A stretch of 64,000 nt of DNA, from NCBI GenBank assembly GCA_038049695.1, contig CP142457.1:27489001-27553000 (forward strand). The letters are read 5' to 3'. The translations under genes were made by a program, and so were the position numbers. The notes below the pieces were generated by a model. It was not told the DNA's origin, did not search any database, and worked only from the letters and a program-made list of their open reading frames with translations. The stretch comes from Cinnamomum chago. Its lineage: Eukaryota; Streptophyta; Magnoliopsida; Laurales; Lauraceae. This document shows, piece by piece, positions 1-11,449 of the stretch (position 1 is the stretch's first letter; each line of letters starts with the position of its first letter).

Positions 1-807
1 TAAAGGATAAAGGTGATAGGTTAATGATAGGAGTGAGTGTGGTTAATTCATCAAGTGGGACTGTTAATTTTGTGTAGAAAATCGATCTCTATTCTCTCCT
101 ATGAAAATAAAATCAGATCTATATAGACACTTCATCTTCTTCCTCATCGCTCCCAGTTTGCATATGCACAAGCACGCCTCCTAGATGGGATGTCAATGGG
201 TATCTAATCATTTGCATACCTGTAAGTCTTTGATATGAGAAAAAGGGTCTGATAGGGATAAAGGGTATAGAACCAATCAGTAGAAAACGATGAAAGTTGG
301 GTGACAAGATCCATGCTTATGGGATTTGAAACTTTTTTTTATCCAAATAGGATTTTTGTGTGTTCCTTCCCAAGGATCCCAATTCAAAACTGACTAGATA
401 TTTGATACCATATGAAGCTTGGATTATACTGATGTTTGATACCATATAAAGCTTAAATCATAGTCATTCGAGTCTCACTTCCATAAATTTCTCTTTCTTC
501 CTTATCCTTTTTCTCTGTTTTTATACCTAATCTATAATATTATAATTAAAACGCTCTTGCTTATTGTACATCCTCACCCGTCGGGGTTCCCATTAGCTCT
601 GATTTTTTTTTCTTTTATTTTCTTTCTTTTTTCTTTTTTCTCCAGCTACTCTGAGCTACTTCACTCCCTCGTACACACACATGTCCATGACCAGCTGAGC
701 TCCAGACGCTGAACATTGACAAATATGCATTGTTTACTGATACATTGCCACTTGACTTGACTACTGCAAAATGAAGACCCATCAAGACTCAACAAGCACC
801 CCATACT
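1..807. other. intergenic, no gene seen
   Basis: AT-rich sequence with T-rich runs near 600-650 and no reading frame that resembles a known protein. Two short near-copies of a phrase containing GATACCATAT lie at about 407-445, a small local duplication. Nothing else can be supported. Confidence 0.5.
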
Positions 808-1660
808 CTTTTTTCTTTTTTTTGGAACAATAACTTTCATTTAGAAGAGCTAAACAGTGCAGGAGAAATAAATCATAAATCTATACAAGCCACAAACCAA
901 AGCTCATCCAAAACAAATGACGGCGCAAGCTACAAGAAAGCACAAAAAAGAGAGAAAAAAAAATAATAAAAAATAAAAAACTGTGCCTTATGTGTGTAAT
1001 CATAGGATGTAACCAAACTCCAGCACTCAAAGATCTACCTTAGCCAAATGATCTGCCGACATACTTGCACTTTGCTTGACATGAAAGAAGAAAGCATCAA
1101 GATATCTCGCTAGAATCAATACCTCTTGCACCACACGCCGTGCTCCATGGAGCCACGGAAAGACCAGAAGTCCAACAAATGACACATAACAAATCATCTT
1201 CCTCCATAATCTGCTGGAAATTAGGTCAATAGGCTTCAAGAAAGCTGTTTGGTCTTCAAAAATAACATTTCTGCCTCATTAAGGAAATAGCAACCAGCCA
1301 GACTGGAGAAATAAATGGTCGTTGTAGCTGTGCTGTCATGGATAATATCTCCCATTCCTGCAACTGCATTCCATCAAAGTTTAGGTAAGATCCTAAAAGT
1401 TAAAAGAGTGAGCCACCTCATAACTACTCTTTCATGACAGTTGGTATGGGAAGTGGGAACATCTTGAAATGGGGTGAGGACGGACAACCAAGAGGCATCA
1501 TGAAATTTGACTTTATCTACCAATGACTCCTCATCTGAGAATTTTCCTTCAAAGCATTGCACTTTGCTTTCATTCCAAATGACCCATATGATAGCCATGA
1601 ACGAAGTCCACAAAATTCAACCCCTTTTTGAGCCCACAGCCATCCTCCAGGCTTCTAAAA
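808..1660 (-). mobile_element. L1-type LINE, 3' end fragment
   Basis: Read on the minus strand, 1613-1374 encodes a stretch typical of the region after the reverse transcriptase in plant L1 elements (the zf-RVT region): WVIWNES, CFEGK, then KFHDASWLSVL. It is followed at 1239-1027 by an RNase H-like tail ending FFHVKQSASMSADHLAK, matching the HVKRSAN..ADHLAK signature. Reading then runs out into an A-rich end (808-823, seen as T-rich on the plus strand) directly after the phrase ending TTATTGTTCC, which fits a LINE poly(A) tail. Only about the last 0.85 kb is present, a usual result of 5' truncation. Several stops separate the two coding pieces. It sits just beyond the stop of the neighbouring Tudor-like gene, so it may have landed in that gene's 3' UTR. 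No clear target duplication was found. Confidence 0.7.
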
Positions 1661-1803
1661 GGTTGTAGATACAGGAGCGTTGCATACATCTATACAGCAT
1701 TTCTTTAGTTCCAGAAAATAAGCCTATTCAAGATCTTCAATGGTGTCATCTGCTAAGATGTAGAAGAACTGAAGAGGATATGTAAAGCTGCAAAAGATGG
1801 AGA

Positions 1804-2778
1804 TCAAATATTTGACGTCTTCCCTTCAGCTGAACTGCCTTCAATTGCATTTCTTATTCTTCGCTTTTGCTTTTCAGCATTGATCGTCCTACGTATTTCC
1901 TTGGGTCTATTTATCTTTCCCAGAGCAGTCTTTCCATAATCTGCATTTTCTTTTACCTGCCAACTACATTCTGACTTTGTTACCAAAGCTTTATTTTCCT
2001 CTGGTCTATTTATCTTTACCTGAGCAGTCCCATTATATGTCACCAGCCAACTACATTCAGACTTTGTTTCCAAATCTTTATTTCCCTTTGGCCAATTTAT
2101 CTTTTCCTGAGCAATCCTTTGATAATCTGCATTTTCTTTTACCTGCCAACTACATTCTGGCTTGGTTACCAAAGCTTTAATTTCCTTTGGCTGATTTATC
2201 TTTTCCTGAGTAGTCCTTTGATAATCTGCATTTTGTTTTACCTGCCAACTACATTCAGAATTTGTTACCAAAGCTATATGATTCTCCTCCCCCATCTTCC
2301 TCTTATTTGTTAAGATTTTTGTACCAGTTTTTCTCAATCCAACTGTGTTTTCTCCATTCACGCAAACAGATTTCTCCTCACACTTAAAGATTTTCAAAGC
2401 CAATGCTTTCAATGAGATTGCAACATCGAGTGGCAATAGTACTTCCTTTAACTCACACCACTCAAGATCTTCAAAGTCACCATCTTCGTACTCTACTCTG
2501 TACCATTTCATTTCTTGGTCAAAGTTAGCCACTTTCCCAGAATAATACTGATCTCCAAACATCTTCCGAACTTCCCTGCCCACCAACCACTCACCTAAGC
2601 AAGGACTATGTTTAGATTCTGACTCACCTGCAGTGTCCATGGGAATGAAAGCATTGCCGGCTGGAGATATAATGGGCACCCCATCAATAACAATAGCTGG
2701 CTCCCCAAGTATCTCATAAACACACGGTGATGAAGACTCTGGCTCCTGCTTTTGATGGGTTCCTTCCATCATCATCAT
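1804..2778 (-). CDS. Tudor-like domain protein with four internal repeats (dirigent protein 17-like)
   Basis: A 324-residue protein if read from the run of four ATG codons at 2778. An open frame extends upstream to 2805, but just before it the minus strand reads a pyrimidine stretch then TTACCCAG followed by GG, a good 3' splice site, so the upstream part is probably intron and the first exon would be 5' UTR. Near the N-terminus is CVYEILGEPAIVIDGVP, then at about residues 62-118 a Tudor-like module (GEWLVGREVRKMFGDQYYSG, WYRVEYEDGD, EDLEW.EL). I recall this combination from plant proteins often annotated as dirigent protein 17-like, a name that does not describe a dirigent fold, so treat the label with care. 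Tudor-like folds of this kind often bind histone tails; a nuclear role is inference only. Residues about 170-297 are four imperfect repeats. The C-terminus is basic (KQKRRIR). A LINE end lies immediately downstream. Confidence 0.7.
   Translation of the reverse strand: MMMMEGTHQKQEPESSSPCVYEILGEPAIVIDGVPIISPAGNAFIPMDTAGESESKHSPCLGEWLVGREVRKMFGDQYYSGKVANFDQEMKWYRVEYEDGDFEDLEWCELKEVLLPLDVAISLKALALKIFKCEEKSVCVNGENTVGLRKTGTKILTNKRKMGEENHIALVTNSECSWQVKQNADYQRTTQEKINQPKEIKALVTKPECSWQVKENADYQRIAQEKINWPKGNKDLETKSECSWLVTYNGTAQVKINRPEENKALVTKSECSWQVKENADYGKTALGKINRPKEIRRTINAEKQKRRIRNAIEGSSAEGKTSNI
1888..2271 (-). repeat. four-copy coding tandem repeat (99-bp unit)
   Basis: Inside the Tudor-like gene the protein repeats a unit of 33 residues with the core ECSWQVKENADYQ..A.EKIN.PKE. 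Copies are 33, 33, 29 and 33 residues; the third has lost four residues in frame. All units are multiples of three bases, so copy number could change without breaking the frame. The conserved core against variable edges suggests either recent expansion or selection on the motif. Confidence 0.9.
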
Positions 2779-3176
2779 CACATAAATCCCTGGGTAAGAA
2801 CACATTTTTCATTAAGTATGCAAAGTATATGACTAATCTTGGTTCAAAGAGAGGAGAAGAGAGTGCAATTACTAAGGTTGGTTTGAGCATCTATATAAAT
2901 AGGCTACACTACAAGAAATAAATATAAAATCTGAAACAAATTCAAGCAGGCCATACTTTAAGGGGAGTCCAAATATAACAGCAATAGGGCAATCCCTTTT
3001 TTTCTTAGTTAGGTAACCAGTCAATCAGAAAAATATTTTTTAAGGAAACACAGAAGATTTTCAAAGAAAAAGGTCAAGTATCATTGATCGTCCATTTTTT
3101 CTTTTTTCCCATAAAAAACCTCAGGCAACATTGCCCAGTTGGCATTTTTTTGGCCGTTGTGGGAAAGGGCATAGCC

Positions 3177-3280
3177 CATGGTTTTAAGTTCTGATGCCGG
3201 TCTTTGTCTCCGTCGGGACCGAGATGAGTCTGTGCCGCCTATGCCGGACTGGTACGGCAGTGCCAATCCTATAAAGTGTC
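3177..3280. mobile_element. fragment of a CATGGTTT-type hAT-like element
   Basis: Starts CATGGTTTTAAG and runs on with CCG/CGG-rich sequence, the same type of terminus as the complete element at 19214-20165. The opposite terminus and a target duplication were not seen, so this is one end only, or chance resemblance. Confidence 0.3.
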
Positions 3281-4166
3281 GAAAGATTCTTTCAAAATCT
3301 AGAAAAAATAGAAAATAATAGAAAACTAGTAAAATATAAAAAATGAGCTATTTAAAAAGTATCCAATCCAAATATAGTGATGTTCGGTGTTGTTGAGCAC
3401 GGAGTCGATGACGGTGTCACATATATCTATTAACTTAAGGGAGAAAGTCATTTTCTTGAAGATAAATTGGTCAAAGACAAAAAAAGATAAAATAAAAAAA
3501 AGGATTAAAGGAGCATATAAATAGTATATTTTTATGGATAAACGGCATAAATGACTTTTATTTAAGCTTACAAAGTTCATTAACTCGAGTTACTATCAAT
3601 GAGGCCCCACCTAAATGTATAAAGACTAAGGTAGTATATCAATTGAAAGGATTAGATGTGAATTAGGAATATTCAAATGATCCTACCCCTTGATTTTTTA
3701 TGCTCAAATTTTAAGGGCCAAAAATATCCTTTTATCTCAAAGAGAAAAATATTTGAGATTCTTTAAAAAGGATAAATTGGTCAAAAAATAAAAATTTGAG
3801 GTTCTAATTAAATTTGTTTTCTTCAATGTGACAATGAGTCAAGGAGTCAAGGGAGGGTTTAATAAAAAAAAACACAATATACAGTGGACCTTTTTGAGAA
3901 TAGGTGAAAATATAGGGCCCTATATGTAAGAATCTCTAAGGTGGGTTTTGAACTCATGCTCATTGGGAGTAGCCAATGCATCAAAATGACACAATACGGA
4001 CCAGGCCCAAGTCAACTGGGCCAAACCATTGACCATTGGTCAATCCCTAACAATGTGACCGAGAGCTACAATGAGATTCTAAATTTTTCCCTATTTCTAT
4101 TTGTTTTGTTATTGTTTGATTAGGATTGCTAATATTTGGGCTTCATCTTTTAATTAAGGTTCTTTA
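3281..4166. other. AT-rich intergenic; part of an older LTR near the right end
   Basis: No supportable gene. The last ~80 bases (about 4085-4166) look continuous with 9505 onward once the copia element is taken out: together they read as one LTR-like stretch with a TATA-like CTATATATAG at about 9552. So the copia element landed inside an older LTR. Confidence 0.4.
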
Positions 4167-4482
4167 TGTAGAAGATAATGGGCCCTGTAAAACTGTTAGC
4201 ACCATCTGACCCAAGGCCCATATACAATAGGCCCATACTCATATATCACGTGGGATTAGTTGACTCATCACCAATCTGTTTATATTCTCATTCCATGTAT
4301 AGAAGATTGTAATTTATATTCTTTATATTCTTTCCTCATACATAGATTGTAATTTGCCTTGATTAAGGCTAGAAATCATTATAAGTAAAGAGAGGACTGA
4401 TCAACCAGATCATCCAATATTCCAAAGCTTCTTCTCTTCATCTCAAAGTTCTGAATTTGACATAAAAGTTATGAATCTGACA
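4167..4482 (+). repeat. 5' LTR of the copia element
   Basis: About 316 bases, TG...CA ends, followed at once by the primer-binding site. It contains two near-copies of a TAGATTGTAATTT phrase. The right copy is about ten bases shorter. Confidence 0.95.
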
Positions 4483-5592
4483 TGGTATCAGAGCCTTTCT
4501 CCTTCTTCTTCTCCTTCTAGCTTTCCTCTTCGACCTTGTTGTCGAATCTTGGTGATATAACAGTAATAGGCACCTTGCTTGTGACTGTTCGTGCATGTTA
4601 ACAGAGTGTTTTTCATCAACCTCTTGAAGTCTGATCACTGGTGGCCCACCTCCGATCAGTCCAAGTTCATCAAAGTTCATCAAGGACATCATTCGATCTT
4701 GATTAGCAGTTAATCAGAGACTTGTGGACCTCTGTATTGACTCAGCAGAGAACTCTGAGTATTATTTTGGGTTCAGGGAACCAATCTCGTCAGCCGATTG
4801 GAGCAACTCATCAGGGGCCCACCTCGGATCAACACAGCAGCATCAGCAGACTATACCATCTTGGTCGACCACTAATCCTGGATTTCTTGGACATTTTTTC
4901 AGAATTTTTGGCTCATCAGAGGTAGGATTTCTGATCGATTTAGTGGTTTCTTGTTTTGGTGCATACGTTTTCATCAAATGCTCATAACATCATGCATCTG
5001 TAATCGATTGGAGTAAAACTTGGCTTGATTTGAAGAAAAAAAAGGAGTACTAGACATCCATCAGATCTGATTAGTCATCAGATCATCTACTGGGCCCCAC
5101 AGTCCCTTTTAGAACAAAAAAAAAAAGGGTCGTCAGACCTGTTTTTTTTTTTGGAACCAGTCCTGCAGCCTGTTTTTTGGGATTTTGTTCATCTCCGGAC
5201 TACTTGAGATCCAGTTGTGTGGCTGGAGATACCTTAAATCACTTCCTGATTTTACAGCAGAGATCACTCTAATAGATCTGAGTTGAGATCACTATTGTCC
5301 TTTGTTACATTGGCTTGGGCCAACTCCTAGAGTAAAAACTGTGAGGTCGTCTGGCACTGTTTTGGGTTTTTTCTGCACTATTTTGATGCTGTGTCATGTT
5401 GAATGCTTCATCAGCCTCTAAATCTGCATATCTCTGTGGTATTGCTACTGTTAGTGCTTCTAATTAGTGCTCATTGTTACTGATTCATGCGATCTGGTGG
5501 AAATTTGCACCTTTAGTGCATTGTTGTGGGCTGTTTGCTGCTAGATTAGCCATTCGTATCCAATCAATCTTGTTTTGCTTCTTACATATTGA

Positions 5593-7272
5593 TTGGATAC
5601 TTTAGATCTGAGGGCTGATCTCATCCCTTTACTACTGATTTGCGTGGCCTGCTGTCTTTTTTCACTTTATTCTGCAATGGACAAGTATGATGTTATCCCA
5701 ATTAAATTCAATGGGCAAAATTATATATCCTGGTCCTTCCACTTAAGGAACTTTGTCGAAGGACAGGGCCTTCTTGGTTATCTTGATGGATCGATAACCA
5801 AACCTCAGATTACAAGTGCTTCCGACTCAAAAGGCCTAGCCACCTGGTCCAAAGAAAATGCGAAAGTCATCACTTGGATCCTTAACTCTATTGATCCCTC
5901 TCTTGCCATGGCCCTTCAAGCCTACACCACAGCAGCTGATATGTGGGCTCATCTGAAGAAAGTTTACCATCAAACAAATAAAGCCCGGAAATTTCATCTG
6001 GATAGTGAAATTGCCAGATACAGTCAAGGGGATAAAACTGTGCAGGAATACTTTAATGGTTTCCTCACCTTGTGGACTGAAAGGGATTCCATGCTGATCC
6101 AAACGGTCTCTTCTGGATTTCTATCTGAGGCTCTCTAGTTACAAGAAGAAACTCATATCAGCCAGTTTCTTATGAATCTCCGACCTGAATTTGAATCTGT
6201 TCGGTCTGCACTTATGAATAGGGAGAATACTGCTAATCTTGATACTTGCCTCCAAGAAGTCCTTCGCGAAGAACTTCATCTCACTTCATAGCGCACTATT
6301 CTGGAAGCACCCAAAGCCTTCCTTGCGCCTCTTCCTGCTGACTCGGCTCTTCTGGCAACTCCAAAGCAGACTCAATGTTATGAATGCAAAGGTTTCGGAC
6401 ATATTGCCAAAAATTGTCGCAAGAAATTGGTTTGCAGATATTGCAAACAGACCGGTCATGTGATTGATGACTGTCGAAGCCTACAGCAACAGAATGAGAC
6501 ACAGCCTAAGAAGCCTCCCTCCCATATGCCAAGACAGAATGTTCCATCCGCTTTTCAAGCTCAAGCGCCCTTATCAGATACAGGCAGCACTTCCTCCGGA
6601 GCTATATCCATGACTCCTGCTCAGATTCAAGAGCTGATCCAGAACACAATCACTTCTGCATATGCGTCTATGGGCTTCTCTGGTGGTCGGTATCAACCTC
6701 ATTCTCATATAGCATCTCCTGCCTTTCATTCTTCAGCATCTCTTTCTTCTTCTATCACCTCTTCTACATGGTTTTTAGATTCAGGAGCCTCAAATCATAT
6801 GACATCTGTAGAACATAGCTTTACAGATTCCCACCCCTACCTTGGAAAAGAAAAAATTACCACTGCTAGTGGTGATCAACTACTCATTTCTGGAGTTGGT
6901 ACCATTACTTTATCTAGTGTCACTGGCCAGTCCATCACCCTTTCCAATGTCTACTTTTTTCCAAAATTATCGGCCAATCTACTTTCTGTAGGACTACTTA
7001 TTGATGAGGGTTATCTTGTTCACTTTTCTTCTTCTGGTTGTGTCATACAGGGGCGACAAACTGGGAAGGTGCTCGCGACGGGGAGTAAACATGGGCGCCT
7101 GTTTTTGCTGGACATTGGACATCATTCCTTATTTGCTTCGTCTTCTAATAATTTCAAAAACTTGTGGACGGTTTGGCATAAACGTCTTGGTCATGTGAAC
7201 AATGCCAATTTAATTTCTTTGTTTAAACTTGGTTGTTTGGACTCTTCAATTGATAATAAAATCAAAATGTGA
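5593..7272 (+). mobile_element. copia gag, protease and integrase N-terminal parts
   Basis: The region shows a UBN2-type gag opening (KFNGQNYISWSFHLRNF), a CCHC zinc knuckle around 6380-6475 (CKQTGHVIDDC), the aspartic protease motif WFLDSGASNHMT at about 6770 and the pre-integrase motif WHKRLGHV at about 7180. These are the first parts of a copia polyprotein in family order. The element is broken. Confidence 0.9.
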
Positions 7273-7914
7273 AACTTCTTGTTTAAGTAAGAGTCATATT
7301 TTGCCATTTTCTGTTCATAACTCTCGTTCATTAGAATCATTTGATATCATTCACACTGATGTTTGGGGCATTGCTCCTACCTTGAGTAGGGCAGGATTCA
7401 AGTACTATGTGACATTTATTGATGATCATTCCCGGAGTCTGCTACTCCATCACTTGCTCTCAAGGTCTATGTCTGGCGTAACAAGGTTCCTCCTATGGTG
7501 CCTCCCTCTCCTGATCATCTCCCAGAGCCGCCTACTGCTCCTACAGGTAACCATGCTTCTTCTGATAATCTCATTTCTCTGCGACGATCTAATCGTCTTT
7601 CCATTGCCCCTGACCGCTATGGCTTTCCTGCTCTCTTTTCATCCTTAGATAGTACTCCTATACCCACCTCATATTCACAGGCCTCGAAGATTGTTTACTG
7701 GCAGGATGCTATGAATGAGGAATTGCTCGCTCTCGAAGCTAATCATACATGGGACTTGGTACCGGCTCCTGAAGGCGCCTCTATGATTGACAGTAAATGG
7801 ATCTACTCCATAAAAGTCCACTCTGATGGGAGTCTTGATCGCTATAAAGCTCGATTGGTTGCGTAGGGTTATAAACAGGAGTATGGAATCGACTATGAGG
7901 AGACATTTGCACCA

Positions 7915-9210
7915 GTGGCTAAAATGACCATCGTTCGTACTCTCCTCTGTGTCGCTGCAGCCCGTAACTGGCCTCTGTGGCAAATGGATGTCAAAAATGC
8001 ATTTCTTCATGGCGATTTGCAAGAGACTGTTTACTTAAAGCCTCCTCCAGGATATGCATGTCCACCTCAGCATGTTTATAAGTTGCGGAAATCTTTGTAT
8101 GGACTTAAGCAGGCTCCCAGAGCGTGGTTTGAAAAATTCCGGACTGCAATTCTTCAAGCTGGATTTCGTCAGAGTCATTCGGATAGCTCACTGTTTCTTC
8201 GATGGACAACGAAGGGCTACACGTTTCTTTTAGTCTATGTTGATGATATGATTATCAGTGGCAATGATAGTGCCGGCGTTACAGATCTCAAACATCATCT
8301 CACTCGACACTTCAGAATGAAGGATCTTGGACCTCTCACCTACTTTCTGGGGCTGGAATTCTTGCGTAGCAAATCTGGGATTCGAGTTCATCAGCGGAAA
8401 TATGCTACAGATTTGATCACTTCGGCAAGACTTGATGATGCTCACACTTTTGATACACCTATGGAGTCAAACAGCAAGATCAGTGCGGATGATGACCTTC
8501 CCCTGGATGATCCCTCTGTTTTTCGGCGGATAGTTGGTAGTTTGCTCTACTTAACTATGACTCGACCGGATATCTCTCATGCTGTTCATACGGTTAGCCA
8601 GTTTGTGAGCAATCCTCACAAACCTCACCTTGCTGCTGCCTTGCGCATACTTCACTATGTCAAAGGCACCCTTAATCATGGTCTCTTCTACCCTTCGAGC
8701 GCTTCCTTGCACTTATCCACTAATGCGGATGCTGACTGGGCTGGTTGCCCCGATTCTCGGCGATCTACCACTAGCTGGTGTATGTTTCTTGGGGACTCAC
8801 TGATTTCATGGAAGTGCAAGAAGCAAACCACCGTTTCGAAATCTTCTGCTGAGGCAGAATATCGGGCCATGTCATCCGCAAGTGCTGAAATCATCTGGCT
8901 ACGCCGTCTTCTCTGTGAATTTGGTGTCACTATTGGTAGCCCTACACCTCTTCATGGGGACAACACCAGTGCTACCCGAATTGCAAACAATCCGGTCTTT
9001 CATGAAAGAACGAAGCATATTGAGATTGATTGCCACTTCATCCGTCAGCATGTTGTTACTGAAAAGATAACTCTGCCTTATATCTCTACTCTTAATCAGT
9101 TGGCAGATATCTTCACAAAAGCTCTTCCCAAAACGCGTCATCGTGATCTTACTAGCAAATTGATGTTTTCTGCCTTACCACATCAATTTGAGGGGGAGTG
9201 TACAAGATAA
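7915..9210 (+). mobile_element. copia reverse transcriptase and RNase H part
   Basis: Contains QMDVKNAFLHGDL, SLYGLKQAPRAW, the polymerase active-site motif YVDDM, then the RNase H signature ADADWAGCPDSRRST and KSSAEAEYRA, and a C-terminal segment ending shortly before the purine tract. All are hallmark motifs of Ty1/copia pol. Part of a broken element. Confidence 0.95.
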
Positions 9211-9504
9211 TGGACCCTGTAAAACTGTTAGCACCATCTGACCCAAGGCCCATATACAATAGGCCCATACTCATATATCACGTGGGATTAGTTGACTCAT
9301 CACCAATCTGTTTATATTCTCAATCCATGTATAGAAGATTGTAATTTATATTCTTTCCTCATACATAGATTGTAATTGCCTTGATTAAGGCTAGAAATCA
9401 TTATAAGTAAAGAGAGGACTGATCAACCAGATCATCCAAAATTCCAAAGCTTCTTCTCTTCATCTCAAAGTTCTGAATCTGACATAAAAGTTCTGAATCT
9501 GACA
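9199..9504 (+). repeat. 3' LTR of the copia element
   Basis: About 306 bases, close to the left LTR (about 98 percent in aligned positions) with one ten-base length difference. Followed by the target duplication CTTTA. Confidence 0.95.
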
Positions 9505-10026
9505 CTTTAATTGTTAGGAAAGTCTTAATTGCCAATAAATAGGAACAATCCTATATATAGAGGACCAGCCTCATTGTAATTTTCATGCTCATTTTCAATC
9601 AATCAAGGATCTTCTCTAAGTTCTCTCTTCAATATGGTGTTTCCCATTACAGTAAGTGTGTTCTAGTTTTCAGAATCCATCCTTGGATTCAATCAATCCC
9701 ATTGGAGATTCATCGATTTTTCGATCGAGGATCCAGGTCTGCATCATTTGGTATCAAAGATGAAGTCCTGCGATTGCCAGGAAGAACAACCGTCTTTTCC
9801 AGTTTTTATTTCTCACCCGTCATTAATCTGTTCCATAACCAATACTGAAGCCCTTCTCACAAACCCAAACCCTTCATCTTCGCTGTCCCCAATTCCGCAC
9901 CATACCGAACCCTAATTCAACCAATTCCAAAACCCTAAAACCTCCAAAATCCCAAACTTTCCAAAATTCACCAACCAAGCCCAATCGAACACTATTCATC
10001 ACCAACAACAACCAAAATCCCCAAAC
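9505..10026 (+). mobile_element. right part of an older LTR plus leader
   Basis: Continues the LTR-like sequence interrupted by the copia insertion: TATA-like CTATATATAG, then a transcript-start-like region, then ATTTGGTATCAAAG at about 9750, which resembles a plant LTR primer-binding site. After it comes C-rich leader-like sequence with many CCAAA and AACCCT words (9850-10020). No coding part is recognisable here. Confidence 0.45.
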
Positions 10027-11449
10027 TGATAGTGAACTTATCTGTAACGTCATTTAGCATGTTCTTACAGTCGTAGGATGTAAGTAAGGGAATATATTTG
10101 CTGTCTTTTTGTAGTGTTATTTGTTTTGAATAAGTCAACCATGTTAGTTCATGTTAGCATGGACAGAGTCATGCCGTGCGTCAGGTAGTTGTCTTAGGAG
10201 ACCTGTCAAGGTAATTTTGTAACTGTGAAGTCTTGCATGAGTCTGTATTTAGAATGAAGTCTTTAATGAAATGGATATGCATCTTCTTATCCAGAACTCA
10301 TCGTCTTGTTGCAATCTCCCATATAAGATTACTGTCTGATTTACTCCTTTTGAGCAGTGTTCTACCTTTAACACCATAGCTTGAGGATGTAGAAAATCAC
10401 CTCGTAATCCTTCATCTGAGAATTACCATAACAGTGTGGTATCAGAGCAGGAATCCAAGATGGTTGTGGAGCCCAGATTGAAGATCAAATGCGCAGCCTA
10501 CAAACCTCTCAAGTTGAATGAAAAGAGATGACTGAGTGACATGGCACGAAGCTGGCTGAGATTCTACAATGCCTGGACCAGTTGCAAGCCATTGACGAAT
10601 CAACTGGACATTCTCATCCTTCCAGATTCTGGATGCCGGGGAGGGAATCATGACTCGAACTATGAAGTTGGAGTTCCCTAAGTTTGATGGAAAGAACCCA
10701 AATGGCTGGCACTTCAAAGCCAAGCAGTTTTTAGATACCACCAAGTCCAACTGGCACAATGGCTAACAATTGCCGCACTGAACATGGAGGGAGATGCTAG
10801 GGAATGGTATTGATGGTAATATTGATTACCAACCCGATGCGTCTTGGGAGCAACTAGTTGATGCCATGGAGATTCATTTTGGACCAGCTAAATATAAGAC
10901 ACAGAAACTGTTTTGTGGCACCCTTATCCCGAGGCAATTCTGTCACACAGACTGGTCAAACGTGGGAACGATGCCGATGTCAATGTACCGATTCAATGGC
11001 AAGGGACTGCCAAAGCTGACGCTACTTTGGAGCGATTCAAATGGTTGGAAGAGAAGTCACCTGATATGAACCTTGTGGACAAGGTTCGAGTTAGCTAAGG
11101 GGCGAGGATTGATAGGGAACCTATCTGTAATGTCATTTAGAATGTTCTCGCAGTCGTAGGATGTAAGTCAGGGAGTATAGTTGCTGTCTGTCTGTAGTGT
11201 AGTTTGTGCTGAATAAGTCAATCATGTTAGTTCATGTTAGCATGGACAGAGTCATGGGTCAGGTAGATATGTGTCAAGGTAGTTTTGTAATTGGGAAATC
11301 TTGCATCAGTCTGTATTTTAAAATGAAGCCTTTAATGAAATGGATATGCATCTTCTTATCCAGAACTCATCATCTTGTTGCAATCTCCCATATGAGGTTA
11401 GTCTGATTGATTACTCCTTTTGGGCAGTGTTCTACATTTAACACCATAG
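10027..11449 (+). mobile_element. short LTR element with gypsy-type gag remnant, broken
   Basis: A direct repeat of about 340-350 bases lies at 10027-10378 and 11110-11449, both starting TGATAG. Between them is TGGTATCAGAGCAGG (about 10437), a primer-binding-site-like sequence, then a gag-like stretch with KLEFPKFDGKNPNGWHFKA and later DASWEQLVDAMEIHFGP, typical of Ty3/gypsy gag N-termini in plants. A purine tract GGGGCGAGGA precedes the right repeat. No protease, polymerase or integrase was seen, so it is a non-autonomous or much reduced copy, broken in a few places. The repeats differ by roughly a tenth, so it is older than the copia copy. Confidence 0.7.

Larger units (their letters stand above)
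4167..9504 (+). mobile_element. Ty1/copia LTR retrotransposon, bounded, broken
   Basis: Two LTRs (4167-4482 and 9199-9504) both begin TGTA and end TGACA and are flanked by the same 5 bases, CTTTA (4162-4166 and 9505-9509). Directly after the left LTR is TGGTATCAGAGCC, the usual plant copia primer-binding site complementary to initiator methionine tRNA. Just before the right LTR is the purine tract AGGGGGAG. Parts in copia order: gag with a zinc knuckle, protease, integrase region, reverse transcriptase, RNase H. The LTRs differ at about six substitutions in roughly 305 aligned bases, near 2 percent. That is under a million years at fast plant rates and several million at slow ones. The element is broken, with a handful of breaks, and its integrase part is short. 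It is a fossil copy. Confidence 0.95.

Noticed and set aside
7675-8022. Minus-strand frames across the copia polymerase
   Set aside because: Shadows of the plus-strand reverse transcriptase, which has all the family motifs.
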